Part shown: one piece after another, positions 27,316 to 38,518 of the stretch | Numbering within the stretch: the stretch's first letter is position 1 | How the letters are laid out: every line of letters begins with the position of its first letter | From: Luidia sarsii | Taxonomy: Eukaryota > Echinodermata > Asteroidea > Paxillosida > Luidiidae | DNA: 64,000 bases | Reading direction: 5' to 3' | Assembly (NCBI GenBank): GCA_949987565.1 | Contig: OX465110.1 | Span: 7,006,518-7,070,517, forward strand | Notes under the pieces: model-generated | Told to the model about the DNA's origin: nothing | The model's input: the letters and a program-made list of their open reading frames with translations, nothing else | Database searches by the model: none | Program-made: the position numbers and the translations under genes

Positions 27316-28587
27316 TGTAGGGGAGATGGAAATTACCCCCCCCCCCCCTAATTTTCTTTTGTTCCTTTTGTTTTATGTTGGAATGTCCCTACAGTTGTAT
27401 AGAGTAGATTATGGATAACTTACCAGATTTACCCATAGGACAAATGGAATGACCCGCATGGGAAATGAGGAGCCACACCAACAGGACAGGATGTACACTG
27501 TACACTGTGTGTGGCCCTGGTTCACTATTCCTTGAGCCATGGCCTGCACAGTACCAATAAAACCACATGTATAGTTTGCCTGTATAACTCAGTGTTGCAA
27601 CCCTCATTCTCTTTACAGGTATGTTAAGTTCCTTTCCTATTCTATGACAGTAAAGGGTATTTCTGTATTTTATCTTTCATTGTACATTGTTCATTGCTCT
27701 GCTTTTACATGATTTTGAGATGAGTAAGGATTTAAACTAAGGCAGGACTCTCAGTGAGAGATTTCATGGATTTTGATTATTGTATTGTCTCCTAATGCTA
27801 GAATTGTTGGAATAATGTGAAGAAGTTGGATTCCAGTGCTAGTGATTCTGGTAGGAATTCATTGTTCAGGAATGGTTCACATAATGAACTAAGGATAAAA
27901 CTTTCTGAGACATGTTACTGTACAGTTGGATAGGTCAAGCCTTGCCCCAGTGTGTATAGTGCTGTATGGTTACTGGCCATAGTTGGTTGACCCCAAGGTC
28001 AGGCCCAGTGGAATGTTCTAGGAGGGATTGTTTATCTCTGTACCATCTGTAGTGGTAGTACATGTGGTCTGGTCAAGGAGACCATAGAGTAGACCAAGTG
28101 GTTACCATGGCGACAGTACTTGAGGCCAGAGTAATTCCCTATCTTGTTACTGGTTTCAGAAGGGCCAAACATTAGTTGTTTACATCATGGCCAGATGAAT
28201 TCTTTCTGCAGTTTCCCAGGCAGATTATTGTTATTTCCTGTCAGTAATGACTTAGTGCTAGTACATGTACAATGTACATAGATGTGTTTTGTGCTTGAAG
28301 CAGCAAGTATGTTTTGCCTTACAGTAGTTACCCTGCTGCCATTACAGAATGTTTTTCTTTTAGGACTATGTACCTCTTGTAGTTCTTTAGTCAAGATCTA
28401 GAAGCTAACTGGTTCACTATTCCTTGAGCCATGGCCTGCACAGTACCAATAAAACCACATGTATAGTTTGCCTGTATAACTCAGTGTTGCAACCCTCATT
28501 CTCTTTACAGAGTCTTGAGTGAACTGGCTCATATATATTAATGTGCCCCGGGTTGGCTGTCTACTCAACAGTCGCGCGGGTGCAACA
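27316..28587 (+). repeat. 5' LTR, 1272 bp
   Basis: Compared by eye with the 3' LTR, it differs by about three substitutions, a two-base change in the poly-C run near 27336 and a 7-base indel near 28270. It contains a 102-bp direct repeat (27517-27618 and 28409-28510), each copy with an AATAAA (27556-27561, 28448-28453). Confidence 0.92.
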
Positions 28588-28589
28588 TT

Positions 28590-28605
28590 TGGAGGCACGA
28601 GAGGG
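28590..28605 (+). other. Candidate primer-binding site
   Basis: TGGAGGCACGAGAGGG lies two bases after the 5' LTR and starts with the TGG expected to pair with a tRNA CCA end. Which tRNA primes was not identified. Confidence 0.5.
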
Positions 28606-28871
28606 ATAGATGTGTCTGGTTTGCTCTCTCAGTTGAACCAGACGACATGCATCTATCCCGCAACAGAACGAATCCTGAGTACTTCTGGGTTGGCTGCAGC
28701 ATGACGACGAGGCAGTAACCAGAAGAGACACCAATAGCTGACGGGAACGAGTCGACTGAGGCTGCAGTGTTGGAAGGAGCAGAGGGATCGCCACGCTGGG
28801 ATTGCCTTGCGTCCACGAGCAAGACACTGCAGATCGAGTGACGTCGTCAACCCATCAGTGCTTGGTATCAC

Positions 28872-30203
28872 ATGATGGAAACCCTGCTGGAGACCATCGG
28901 CGAGCTGACCACTCGGCTTGGCACCCTCTCCGTCGAACAGCTACTCCAGGTGTGTCAGCGACTAGAGGTAGATGTGGGAGATGCGGCGACGCAGACGAAT
29001 GGTCATGTCCGATTGGCCAGGAAAATTATTCGCCATCTCAACAGCGAAGACGTCCAGGATCGAGAAGATGGGGGACTGGCGATCATACAGATGTTGCAGA
29101 AGTTTGTTGATGAAATTGCACCTCCAGCATCGTCGCCAGCACCAGCCCCATCGCCAGCATCCCTGACTGCCTTGACGTCTAAGCCACCAACGATGGAGCC
29201 GACCAAAGCTGAGACCACCGCACCGGTGGGAACGCCACCATCCTTGCCCCAGAAGCCCGTTGCCAATGCCGACGTAATGAGTTTGGTGCGAAGGGAGTTC
29301 AAGATCTCCGGACAGGTTGGTGAGCCTGGGCAAAAGGACCGCCTTACCTTTGCCAGCCTGGCAAGCCAGATTGAGACGGGACGAGAGAAGGGCTACTCAG
29401 ACAGGGACATTGTGCATGCTGTCATCCGTGCCATTGTCCCAGGGTCTGAGCTTCGCAGCTATCTAGAGGGAAGAAGCAAGATCACTCTCCCAAGCCTGAG
29501 ACGGATCATCCGTTCCCATTATCAGGAACGGGATGCCACTGAGCTGTTCAAACAATTGTCTCAGCTCACGCAAGAGGCGAAGGAAACACCTCAGGCATTT
29601 CTCCTTCGCTCCTTCAACATCCGACAGAAGGTGCTCTTTGCCAGTCAAGAGGTGGAGTCCAAATTGTGTTACGAGCCACAGCTGGTCCGTGAGATGTTCC
29701 GTCACACACTGCTAACGGGCCTGCGCAGTGAGTCCATCAAGAACGAGCTCCGCCCCTACCTGGACGATTCTGAGACCACAGATGAAGTCCTGTTCGAAAA
29801 GATGAACATCTTTTCCAGCATTGAGGCCGAACGGCGACAGAAGTTGAACCACACTAGAGCAGCAGCCATAACCGAGGTGCAGGAAAGCCCGAAAGAGACA
29901 CCAACTCCGAAACAGGGGCTTCTCTTGACCGAGATCGCCGAGCTGAAGGCCGGGATTGCCGAGCTGTCAACACTGAAGAGCCAAGTGACAGCACTGCAGG
30001 AATCTCTTCAGATGTCACCCCAGAGAAGAGGGCAGCCGGCGAGACGGCGAGGTTGTCGCAGGTGTCAACAGGAAGAACGTGGAGACACTTGCGACCATTG
30101 CTTCAAGTGTGGGTCATCAGACCACTTTGCAATTGGTTGCCGCAACAAGAAGGATGTCCGCCAGGGAAACGGGGAACGGTTGCTTCCACGGGACAGGGAG
30201 TAA
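28872..30203 (+). CDS. gag: Retrotransposon Gag, 443 residues
   Basis: A single open frame from ATG ATG at 28872 to TAA at 30201-30203. The N-terminus is acidic with a proline/alanine-rich linker (about residues 85-130). The middle carries a retrotransposon-gag-like helical region (SKITLPSLRRIIRSHYQERD, LTQEAKETPQAFLLRS). Near the C-terminus a zinc knuckle CFKCGSSDHFAIGC fits CX2CX4HX4C and binds RNA. An upstream pair, CRRCQQ and CDHC, adds cysteines. The last 12 codons overlap the protease frame (-1). It forms the particle shell that packages the element RNA. Confidence 0.88.
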   Translation: MMETLLETIGELTTRLGTLSVEQLLQVCQRLEVDVGDAATQTNGHVRLARKIIRHLNSEDVQDREDGGLAIIQMLQKFVDEIAPPASSPAPAPSPASLTALTSKPPTMEPTKAETTAPVGTPPSLPQKPVANADVMSLVRREFKISGQVGEPGQKDRLTFASLASQIETGREKGYSDRDIVHAVIRAIVPGSELRSYLEGRSKITLPSLRRIIRSHYQERDATELFKQLSQLTQEAKETPQAFLLRSFNIRQKVLFASQEVESKLCYEPQLVREMFRHTLLTGLRSESIKNELRPYLDDSETTDEVLFEKMNIFSSIEAERRQKLNHTRAAAITEVQESPKETPTPKQGLLLTEIAELKAGIAELSTLKSQVTALQESLQMSPQRRGQPARRRGCRRCQQEERGDTCDHCFKCGSSDHFAIGCRNKKDVRQGNGERLLPRDRE

Positions 30204-30221
30204 CCAGCGGAACAAGGTCCC
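30164..30221 (+). promoter_or_regulatory. Programmed -1 frameshift site with pseudoknot, gag-pro
   Basis: The heptamer GGGAAAC at 30164-30170 is in the gag phase G GGA AAC. Seven bases on, GGTTGCT (30178-30184) can pair with AGTAACC (30199-30205), with one G-U. The loop GGGAC (30190-30194) can pair with GTCCC (30217-30221), forming an H-type pseudoknot. The gag stop lies within the stem. After a -1 slip the protease frame is open. Confidence 0.75.
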
Positions 30222-31018
30222 AACCAGCCAAACCCTGTCACCCAACAATGGTCGGACAATCTAAAGCCTTCATTTGTCACATCACACCGAAGCAGAAGAC
30301 AAAGATAACCAGCCTTGTGGGACGGAGGTGTACTGTCGACTGCCTTCTCAACAGCGTACCTGCTACCGTTCTGTGGGACACCGGCGCACAGGTGTCCATC
30401 CTGAGCTCCATCTGGGTTGAGAAGTTTATGCCAGAAACCAAGCTTCGTCCAGTTTCTGAGCTCCTGACCGGTGGCAGTGGGCTAGACCTCCAAGCAGCAA
30501 ATGGGACATCCATCCCATTCAACGGTTGGATTGAAATTGAATTGGAACTTCGGGCACCCCAATCACGTCCCATGAAACTAACCTTCCCAGCGCTAGTCAC
30601 ACCAGGTAGCCTGCAGCAACCCATCATAGGGTACAATGTGATCGAAGAGATTGTTAAAGGCTCAGCAGAAGGGGAATCGATCCACAGCATCCTGGGTGGA
30701 GCAGTGCGGGGGCTAGACCACGATCAGGTGAACAAATTGGTCCAGCTGGTCCAGGCCAGCAACTCAGATGATCTGTGCAGTGTGGTCTCCGGCAGACAAG
30801 ATGTAGTCATCCCATCCAAGAGTGACGTGGGCATTCGCTGCCGTGTCCATGCGGGTCCAATCGATCATCCCATCACAGTCCTATTCGAGCCTGATGTCAG
30901 ATCCCATTGGCCGGAGGACTTACGGGTCAGGGAGTCCGTTGTCACTTTGACTCGAGGGCAGTCATGCCCAATCACAATCCGGATTGCAAACCCCACTAGC
31001 CGCACCATCGTCCTCTAG
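30171..31018 (+). CDS. pro: Retrotransposon aspartic protease region
   Basis: This frame is -1 relative to gag and is entered by the frameshift site. The active-site motif VLWDTGAQVSIL has DTGA at 30377-30388. A conserved PIIGYNVIEE block follows, like the retropepsin C-terminal motif. The frame ends at a TAG (31016-31018), after which the same frame stays open into reverse transcriptase. In an intact gypsy element protease and RT are one polyprotein, so this TAG is read as a lesion. It cleaves Gag and Pol during particle maturation. Confidence 0.85.
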
Positions 31019-34000
31019 CGCCATACTACTTTGGGTCAACTCTACCAGGTCAGATCTGTCACTCCTATCTGTCCGTCCTCCCTGGACAAGTGGACTCCAG
31101 CTCCTCAGCAGAATACCATGGTCAACACGGTGAAGTCATCTGTGCCTGCCGGAAACAGCTGGATACCCCCAGTTGACTTGAGCCACCTGACCCCACCTCA
31201 GCGCACAGCAGTAGAGGCACTACTGAGAGAGGAGTCGGCAGCATTTGCCAAAGATGGGGAAGACATGGGGCATGCCGAAGGCCTGAGGATGACCATCAAA
31301 TTGAGCGACGAGACCCCTGTCCAGAAGACCTATACATCAGTCCCCCGACCCTTGTACCAAGAAGTAAGGACATACCTATCTGACCTAATCACACGTGGGT
31401 GGATCACTAAATCCAACTCACCCTACTCATCACCCATTGTATGTGTCCGAAAGAAGGATGGCACCCTCCGACTCTGCGTGGATTACAGGGAGTTAAACCG
31501 GAAGACGGTACCGGACCGACAGCCAATACCCGTATCAAAGATGTCCTCGACGGCCTTGGTGGGAATTCTTGGTTTTCCACCCTAGACCAAGGGAAAGCCT
31601 ACCACCAGGGGTTTGTGGAAGAGGAGAGTCGTCACCTCACCGCATTTGTCACGCCATGGGGACTATATGAATGGGTGAGGATTCCCTTTGGCCTCACCAA
31701 TGCACCCGCAGCGTTCCAGAGGTTCATGGAGGCTTGCCTGGAAGGACTCAACGGTGACATTGCCATGACCTACCTCGATGATGTACTCGTTTTCAGTGAC
31801 ACCTTCCAGAAGCACCTTCAGAACCTGAGGACAGTGTTGAGACGTCTCCAGGAAAATGGAGTGAAGCTGAAACCCAGCAAGTGTGAGCTCCTCAGGAAGG
31901 AGGTCCGATACTTAGGCAGGCTAGTGTCTGCAGAGGGACATCGGATGGACCCAGGTGACGTCGCAGCTGTGAAAACCCTCAGCGAGAAGAAGCCAACCAC
32001 TGTTGGTGAACTGCGGAAACTACTTGGGTTGCTCGGGTACTACCGTAGCTACATCCAGGATTTCTCCAAGAGAGCAAAACCCTTATATGATCTGCTAGCA
32101 GAAAAACCCTCTGACGACCGACCCCACTCTAAGTCCAAACATAAGACACCAGCGAAGAACAAGATGGGACAGAAGTCATCGAAGCAGACAATCCATTGGA
32201 CAGACCACCACCAAGATGTTCTTGAGAAGTTTCTTGATGTGCTGGTTGCTCCCCCGGTGATGGCCTTCCCTGACCATGAAAAGCCATTTGTGGTTCACAC
32301 CGATGCATCGAATGAAGGTCTTGGCGCTGTACTCTACCAGAGACTTGATGGGAAGATGCGGGTCATTGCATATGGTTCCCGTACCCTCAGCCCAGCCGAG
32401 AAGAACTACAATTTGCATTCAGGGAAGCTTGAGTTCTTAGCATTGAAGTGGGCAGTGACAGAGAAATTCAGAGACTATCTGTATTATGCCCCATCATTTA
32501 CTGTTTATACAGACAATAATCCTCTGACTTACGTTCTGTCTTCTGCACGGCTCAACGCCACCGGCCAGAGGTGGGTTGCGGAATTAGCCGACTTCCACTT
32601 CACGATTAAATATCGACCGGGTAGGAATAATGCAGACGCAGATGCCCTCTCCCGAATACCTGTCTGCATCGAGAAGTATATCACTGAGTGCACCGAAGAA
32701 GTGTCTCCAGGAGAACTGGACACAACTGCCGTGGCTGTGATGTCTCAGAACACAGGTAGGACCACCTGGGCTTCAGCAGTCTCAACTACACCACCATCAT
32801 ACGTGGGTATGGTGCAGAACACCACATGTTTCACAACATCCGACTTGCTGAGGGCCCAGCAGGAGGACCCTAGCATTGCGAGGGTGCTGCAGTATCTGAC
32901 GAAGGGTCATCGCCCTACTAAGCATGAGAGATTAGGAGAACTACCAGCAACCACATCCCTGATGCATGAGTGGAACAACTTGAACTTGGTGAATGGTGTG
33001 CTGTATCGGCAGAAGGGCCGTCGTTCCCAGCTGATCCTCCCGTCACAGCTCCGGCAGAGAGTCTACCAGGAACTACACGAAGAAATGGGTCACCTGGGAG
33101 CAGACCGAGTGGTGTGTCTTGCGAGAGACAGGTTCTACTGGCCCCACATGCAAAGGGACATTGAACACTATTGCACAAGGGTATGCTCATGTCTCAAGCA
33201 GCGGAAACCTAATCGCCACACCAGAGAACCACTTGGGACAATAGTTACTACTGCCCCATTTGAGTTGGTCTCAATTGACTATGTCCACCTGGAGAAGTGC
33301 AAAGGCGGATACGAATATATTCTAGTGGTGGTTGACCACTTCACCCGCTTTGCACAGGCTTACCCAACCCGAGACAAGTCAGGAAAGACTGCAGCAGATA
33401 AAATCTTTAATGATTTTATACTGAGGTTTGGGTTTCCTCATCGTCTACATCACGACCAAGGGAGAGAGTTTGAAAACCAACTGTTTGCCAGACTGCACCA
33501 CCACTCGGGTATTGCCAAGTCCCGGACCACGCCCTACCATCCAGCTGGAAACGGACAGTGCGAACGGTTCAACCGGACACTACTTGGTATGCTAAGAACC
33601 CTCTCTGATGCCGAGAAGGTCAACTGGAAAGACTCTGTCAACAAAGTTGTGCATGCGTACAACTGTACCAGAAGCGAGGCCACTGGGTATTCACCTTTCT
33701 TCCTGTTATATGGGCGATCTCCCCGGTTACCCATTGATCTGATGTTTGGACTGCAACCAGAGACGGGTCCCACCACAACCGACCAGAACAGATTCGTCAA
33801 AGAGTGGAAGGAACAGATGGAGGAAGCTTATGCCATTGCCTCCCAGCATGCAGCCAAGTCAGCGGAACGTGGAAAGAAGTATCATGACCAGAAGGTGCAC
33901 AGCTCAGTACTGTACCAGGGAGATCGTGTGCTGGTGAAGAACGTGGGCAGGCACGAGGGCCCAAGTAAACTACGGTCTTACTGGGAAGAGGAGGTGTATG

Positions 34001-34797
34001 TTGTCATTCTGAGAAAAGGTGACAATTCCCCAGTGTACGAGGTGAAGCCGGAACGAGGCAGTGGACGTCGGCGTGTCCTACACCGGAATCTCCTTCTCCC
34101 ATGTGACAGCCTACAGCCAGACCAACCTCAACACCATGTTCCTCAGCCCCAGCGACAGCGAAGATCCAGCCCCAGGTCACATAGCAGACAGGGAAGAAGC
34201 CCCCATCAAGCAGAAAATAATGATGTAAGCTCAGATGATGAGGAGTCACTGGTCTTCATGTCCAATCCATCCCAAAGACCCAAGTCCACTGAACTTGATC
34301 CAGAGGCAGAACCCTTTGACATGGGCCCAACCGCCGCTCAGGAAGAACATCCACAGACAGACAACGAAGTTCAGCAGGATGCTGGGACAACATCAGACAC
34401 TAACGCAGATTCTCTGATGACTGACCCATCAGCACCGGCGGCAGATGATGGTCACATTTCACGCCCAGGGGTTCAGGAAACAAACAACCAAACATCTGCG
34501 CCTGAACCAGCTCCCACCTTCAGTGAACGACCAACTAGGCAGAGACGTCCACCGCAGATGTTCCAGTACAGTACCTTGGGAGTACCAGATGTCAGCTGCA
34601 GGGACCCGAGAGTGAACATTCTTCAGCAGGCTAGTGCCTCGCCCCCATTTGCCCAGATGGGATTTCAACAGACGGTACCTGTTCCTTTGAACTACTACCC
34701 TCCTGTTTGGCCAAACCCGTATGGACAGCCCTTGGCACCGTATCATGCCCAAGGATGGGCACAAGCACCACCGGGAGCGTTTGCTCAGCGTTCCTAG
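31019..34797 (+). pseudogene. pol: Retrotransposon Pol: RT, RNase H, integrase (frameshifted)
   Basis: The RT start is in the protease frame ([30 protein letters not shown]). A one-base shift at about 31526-31531, in a C run, moves it to the frame that ends at 34797. There: RT fingers/palm ([29 protein letters not shown]), catalytic YLDD at 31771-31782, RNase H ([35 protein letters not shown]) and the integrase HHCC finger (HEEMGHLG ... CTRVCSCLK). The integrase core has D in SIDYVH, D in [10 protein letters not shown] and E in GQCERFNR. Then a GPY/F-like region ([10 protein letters not shown]) and a tail of over 200 residues rich in Pro, Gln and Ser, ending near [16 protein letters not shown] and beyond. 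All catalytic residues are present; only the upstream stop and the shift break it. Confidence 0.9.
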
Positions 34798-35323
34798 ACA
34801 CCAGCTGCTTGTAGCCCATATGACTACCACAGATGGCAACTTTCATGCCCAGCCCAGTGATGGCATCAGCAGACCCCTACAGGCATGAATTGCGAAGACG
34901 AGCCAGCAGGAGAGAAAACCACTGTACAGTGTACGCAGGACTTGGTCCATCCCAGGAGCATAGTAGCTGGCCAACCTACTTGTGTACTCCGAGGAGAGAG
35001 ACCTAGTCAACGAGGATCACGCTGCTGCGCTCTACGTTCGGCATCCAGCTGTCCTACCGGACAACAGTTCAGACCAAAGCCCATGATGATCTGTGATCTA
35101 GACAAGGATGACACCGAGACCCTGAAGAAGTAGCTATCCTTCAGCCTCACCCAGTCTCCAACGGGCCATCTCGATAGAGGACATCTATCAGGGATGAAGG
35201 AGCGCGACACGCCTTTGGAGCGGACTGAACTGTACCATGCCGATCATAGCCACTTGAGAACCAAATTTGGTTTTGATTTTTATGCTTGTATGTTGGGACA
35301 ACATCAAATTTTGAAGTGTCGAG
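34798..35323 (+). other. Retrotransposon 3' non-coding region
   Basis: 526 bp between the pol stop and the 3' LTR. No envelope gene or further ORF is credible. The bases just before the LTR (GAAGTGTCGAG) do not form a classical polypurine tract; the nearest purine run (AGGGGAGATGGAAA) is inside the LTR start. Confidence 0.55.
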
Positions 35324-36586
35324 TGTAGGGGAGATGGAAATTACCCCCCCCCCCTAATTTTCTTTTGTTCCTTTTGTTTTATGTTGGAATGTCCCTACAG
35401 TTGTATAGAGTAGATTATGGATAACTTACCAGATTTACCCATAGGACAAATGGAATGACCCGCATAGGAAATGAGGAGCCACACCCACAGGACAGGATGT
35501 ACACTGTACACTGTGTGTGGCCCTGGTTCACTATTCCTTGAGCCATGGCCTGCACAGTACCAATAAAACCACATGTATAGTTTGCCTGTATAACTCAGTG
35601 TTGCAACCCTCATTCTCTTTACAGGTATGTTAAGTTCCTTTCCTATTCTATGACAGTAAAGGGTATTTCTGTATTTTATCTTTCATTGTACATTGTTCAT
35701 TGCTCTGCTTTTACATGATTTTGAGATGAGTAAGGATTTAAACTAAGGCAGGACTCTCAGTGAGAGATTTCATGGATTTTGATTATTGTATTGTCTCCTA
35801 ATGCTAGAATTGTTGGAATAATGTGAAGAAGTTGGATTCCAGTGCTAGTGATTCTGGTAGGAATTCATTGTTCAGGAATGGTTCACATAATGAACTAAGG
35901 ATAAAACTTTCTGAGACATGTTACTGTACAGTTGGATAGGTCAAGCCTTGCCCCAGTGTGTATAGTGCTGTATGGTTACTGGCCATAGTTGGTTGACCCC
36001 AAGGTCAGGCCCAGTGGAATGTTCTAGGAGGGATTGTTTATCTCTGTACCATCTGTAGTGGTAGTACATGTGGTCTGGTCAAGGAGACCATAGAGTAGAC
36101 CAAGTGGTTACCATGGCGACAGTACTTGAGGCCAGAGTAATTCCCTATCTTGTTAATGGTTTCAGAAGGGCCAAACATTAGTTGTTTACATCATGGCCAG
36201 ATGAATTCTTTCTGCAGTTTCCCAGGCAGATTATTGTTATTTCCTGTCAGTAATGACTTAGTGCTAGTACATGTACATAGATGTGTTTTGTGCTTGAAGC
36301 AGCAAGTATGTTTTGCCTTACAGTAGTTACCCTGCTGCCATTACAGAATGTTTTTCTTTTAGGACTATGTACCTCTTGTAGTTCTTTAGTCAAGATCTAG
36401 AAGCTAACTGGTTCACTATTCCTTGAGCCATGGCCTGCACAGTACCAATAAAACCACATGTATAGTTTGCCTGTATAACTCAGTGTTGCAACCCTCATTC
36501 TCTTTACAGAGTCTTGAGTGAACTGGCTCATATATATTAATGTGCCCCGGGTTGGCTGTCTACTCAACAGTCGCGCGGGTGCAACA
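35324..36586 (+). repeat. 3' LTR, 1263 bp
   Basis: Near-identical partner of 27316-28587, with the same TG start, CA end and internal 102-bp duplication. The target duplication TAAT follows at 36587-36590. Confidence 0.92.
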
Positions 36587-37050
36587 TAATCATTATGCAG
36601 TCCGTGGGAGACCAATAATTATTACGAGTCTCCTCACAGAAACTACAAAACAGAATTCTCTTCCAAAAAAAAAAACAATCCAAAAACACACTGCCTGATT
36701 TTGGTTCCCGGAGTGCATGCCCGCCAAGGAGTAGTGGGCGTTAACTACTGCATCTTGGTTATTTGGCTCACGCTTCAGAAGTCCCTGGCGTTGCCTGATT
36801 ATCGTCTGCCCAGCAGTGTTCAAGGCAGCCACTGTACAGCCGGCATCCAACACCAACCAAATTTTGGCCCCGCCGGATTTCTCACGATTACAGGAACTTG
36901 ACTTTCGCTCGAATCTCTGGGCCTAATTTGCAATGTGCAAGCGAGTAAAGGCAGCTGTCAGTATAATTGGTATATTCTGCTATTTTATGTGCGTGCGTGG
37001 AGATCCTTTCGGTCGATATTGTCCGTATACGGTTGGGAAAACGATCAAAT
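36587..37050 (-). repeat. Left arm of the inverted GT31-locus duplication, part 2
   Basis: Reverse-complement similarity to the upstream region of the intact GT31 gene. Anchors: 36866-36905 against 43625-43665 (AAGTCAAGTTCCTGTAATCG type) and 36985-37020 against 43465-43500 (ATATCGACCGAAAGGA). Before the retrotransposon landed this was contiguous with 27315. Confidence 0.7.
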
Positions 37051-37265
37051 GCATCGCAATCATTAAGGGGCTTCGTTTGCAATTACGCATTTCGGGGTTT
37101 TTAATGCATTTCAATTACGCTTTCTCAATAATTATTCTAGCCACCACCCACATTTATCGAGCGGAAAGAATGGTGCGGGGCAGAAGCTATTCAACCGCAC
37201 CGTTACCCTGGTCAATCCCCGATAGCTTCACAAAATCTGTAACCAGGTGCAAGGTCAAGGTCGTT

Positions 37266-37450
37266 TCAACTTCAATAAGGTTTTGCCCTTGCTCGGCGTG
37301 ATAAACACTGAGTGTTCAATGCTTTGCCTGGCTGAAAATGTTCATCAGGCACCGGCGGGCAAAGCACTGAGCACTCAGTGCTTATCACGTCGAGCAAGGG
37401 CAAAACCTCATTGAATTACATTCTCCTCGACGCAAACATCATGTTATATC
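37266..37450. mobile_element. Hairpin MITE, near-perfect arms
   Basis: AATAAGGTTTTGCCCTTGCT, CGGCGTGATAAACACTGAGT are mirrored by ACTCAGTGCTTATCACGTCG and AGCAAGGGCAAAACCTCATT. The tail ATTCTCCTCGACGCAAACAT is as at 8588-8703. Confidence 0.7.
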
Positions 37451-37478
37451 TATGATGTCGTTTCAACTTAATTTCAAA

Positions 37479-37772
37479 TTAATATATAGCCCATACACAC
37501 CATTGGGAAAGGTCTTAGAAACGCGTCCATACTTTGCCTAATCCAGCATGATGCATGAAATAACACACCTGTAAAGTTTCAGCTCAATCCGTCAACAGTG
37601 TCGCGAGGAAATGGTGATAAACTGGTCCATTTTTTCACTAAACTGTGTCAGCTTCGAGGATCGCAACATGCCCCATTAGCAGAATTTTTAATAGCGCCAC
37701 CGTGCGTTTAAACTGGAAAATTGCGAATGGACCACGTTGGTTTTTGTGCAAAATGGTGTGTAGGGGCTTTAA
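37479..37772. mobile_element. TTAA MITE, subfamily B relative
   Basis: TTAA at 37479-37482 and 37769-37772. The ends are GCCCATACACACCATTGGG and AATGGTGTGTAGGGGCTTTA. The interior (TTTCAGCTCAATCCGTCAAC) matches 1037-1400. Confidence 0.65.
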
Positions 37773-37964
37773 GGCTGCGCTGGTAAGCATGTTTTTTCCA
37801 AAGGTCATTTTTAAACGACCGTTGGAAATTCATACAAAATTCCATTTTTCATGAAAATTGCAGCATTCCAAGCGCTAAAGGTTCACAGCATGTCTGATAC
37901 TGGTATTTACTTCCTCTTGAGTAATGAAGTAATTGGATTTGTGCAAATGGTGTGTACAGGGGCT

Positions 37965-38337
37965 TTAGACCCAATACAACATTGGTAAAGGTTGGTCAAA
38001 AGATTGCCACAGTTTGTGTGTTAAACCATTAAACATCCCTAAAAAGCAATCCTGCGAAGGTCTTAGCTCAAAAATAATGAGAAAGAGAAAGTAGAAAAAG
38101 GTAAAGAAAAAACCGTCACGGTTTTTGCACCATTAGTGTAAGAAATAGTTTATGACTTGCGAGTAATAAACTATTTGTCGGTGTTTGAGTGAAGATCTCT
38201 AGGGAAGTACAGCATCCCAGACCGTAAGATTTCAACATGAGGATTCTATCATTACCATCAACAAATTGTGTAAATTAGAAGGAAATCTGTGGATATCGAT
38301 GTTTTCCGATCTTCCCAATGTTGTATTTGGCCTTTAA
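37965..38337. mobile_element. TTAA MITE, subfamily A
   Basis: Ends GACCCAATACAACATTGGT and CCAATGTTGTATTTGGCCTTTAA; TTAA at 38334-38337. The interior block TTTCAACATGAGGATTCTAT is shared with the family. Confidence 0.7.
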
Positions 38338-38518
38338 GCTCTGTATAAATGTAGAATGGTAATCAAGTGTTGGACCCAGGTTGACGGACCACGTCCTCCA
38401 TGCACAAGGCCTCAGAAACGTCAGTTGAGGATCACTGTGGTGTGACTTTATTCACCATTCAAGTGTGGTACTGGTACCCTCCAAAATTTCTTATTACAAA
38501 CAAGTCTACAATAGTTAA

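Larger units (their letters stand above)
27316..36586 (+). mobile_element. Ty3/gypsy-type LTR retrotransposon, young but with two pol lesions
   Basis: A 9271-bp element with LTRs at 27316-28587 and 35324-36586, starting TGTAGGGG and ending GTGCAACA. It is flanked by the 4-bp target duplication TAAT (27312-27315, 36587-36590). Order: LTR, primer-binding site, gag with CCHC zinc knuckle, aspartic protease, reverse transcriptase, RNase H, integrase, long C-terminal tail, LTR; no envelope gene. RT-RH-IN order places it in the Ty3/gypsy (Metaviridae) group. It sits 12 bp upstream of the start codon of the GT31 pseudogene. Confidence 0.93.

Noticed and set aside
31016..31018. Programmed stop-codon readthrough between protease and RT
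   Set aside because: Related elements fuse protease and RT in one frame and control only the gag-pro step; no readthrough context is evident. Treated as a lesion.
31526..31531. Second programmed frameshift inside RT
   Set aside because: It lies within a conserved catalytic domain, with no in-phase slippery heptamer; a one-base deletion in a C run is simpler.
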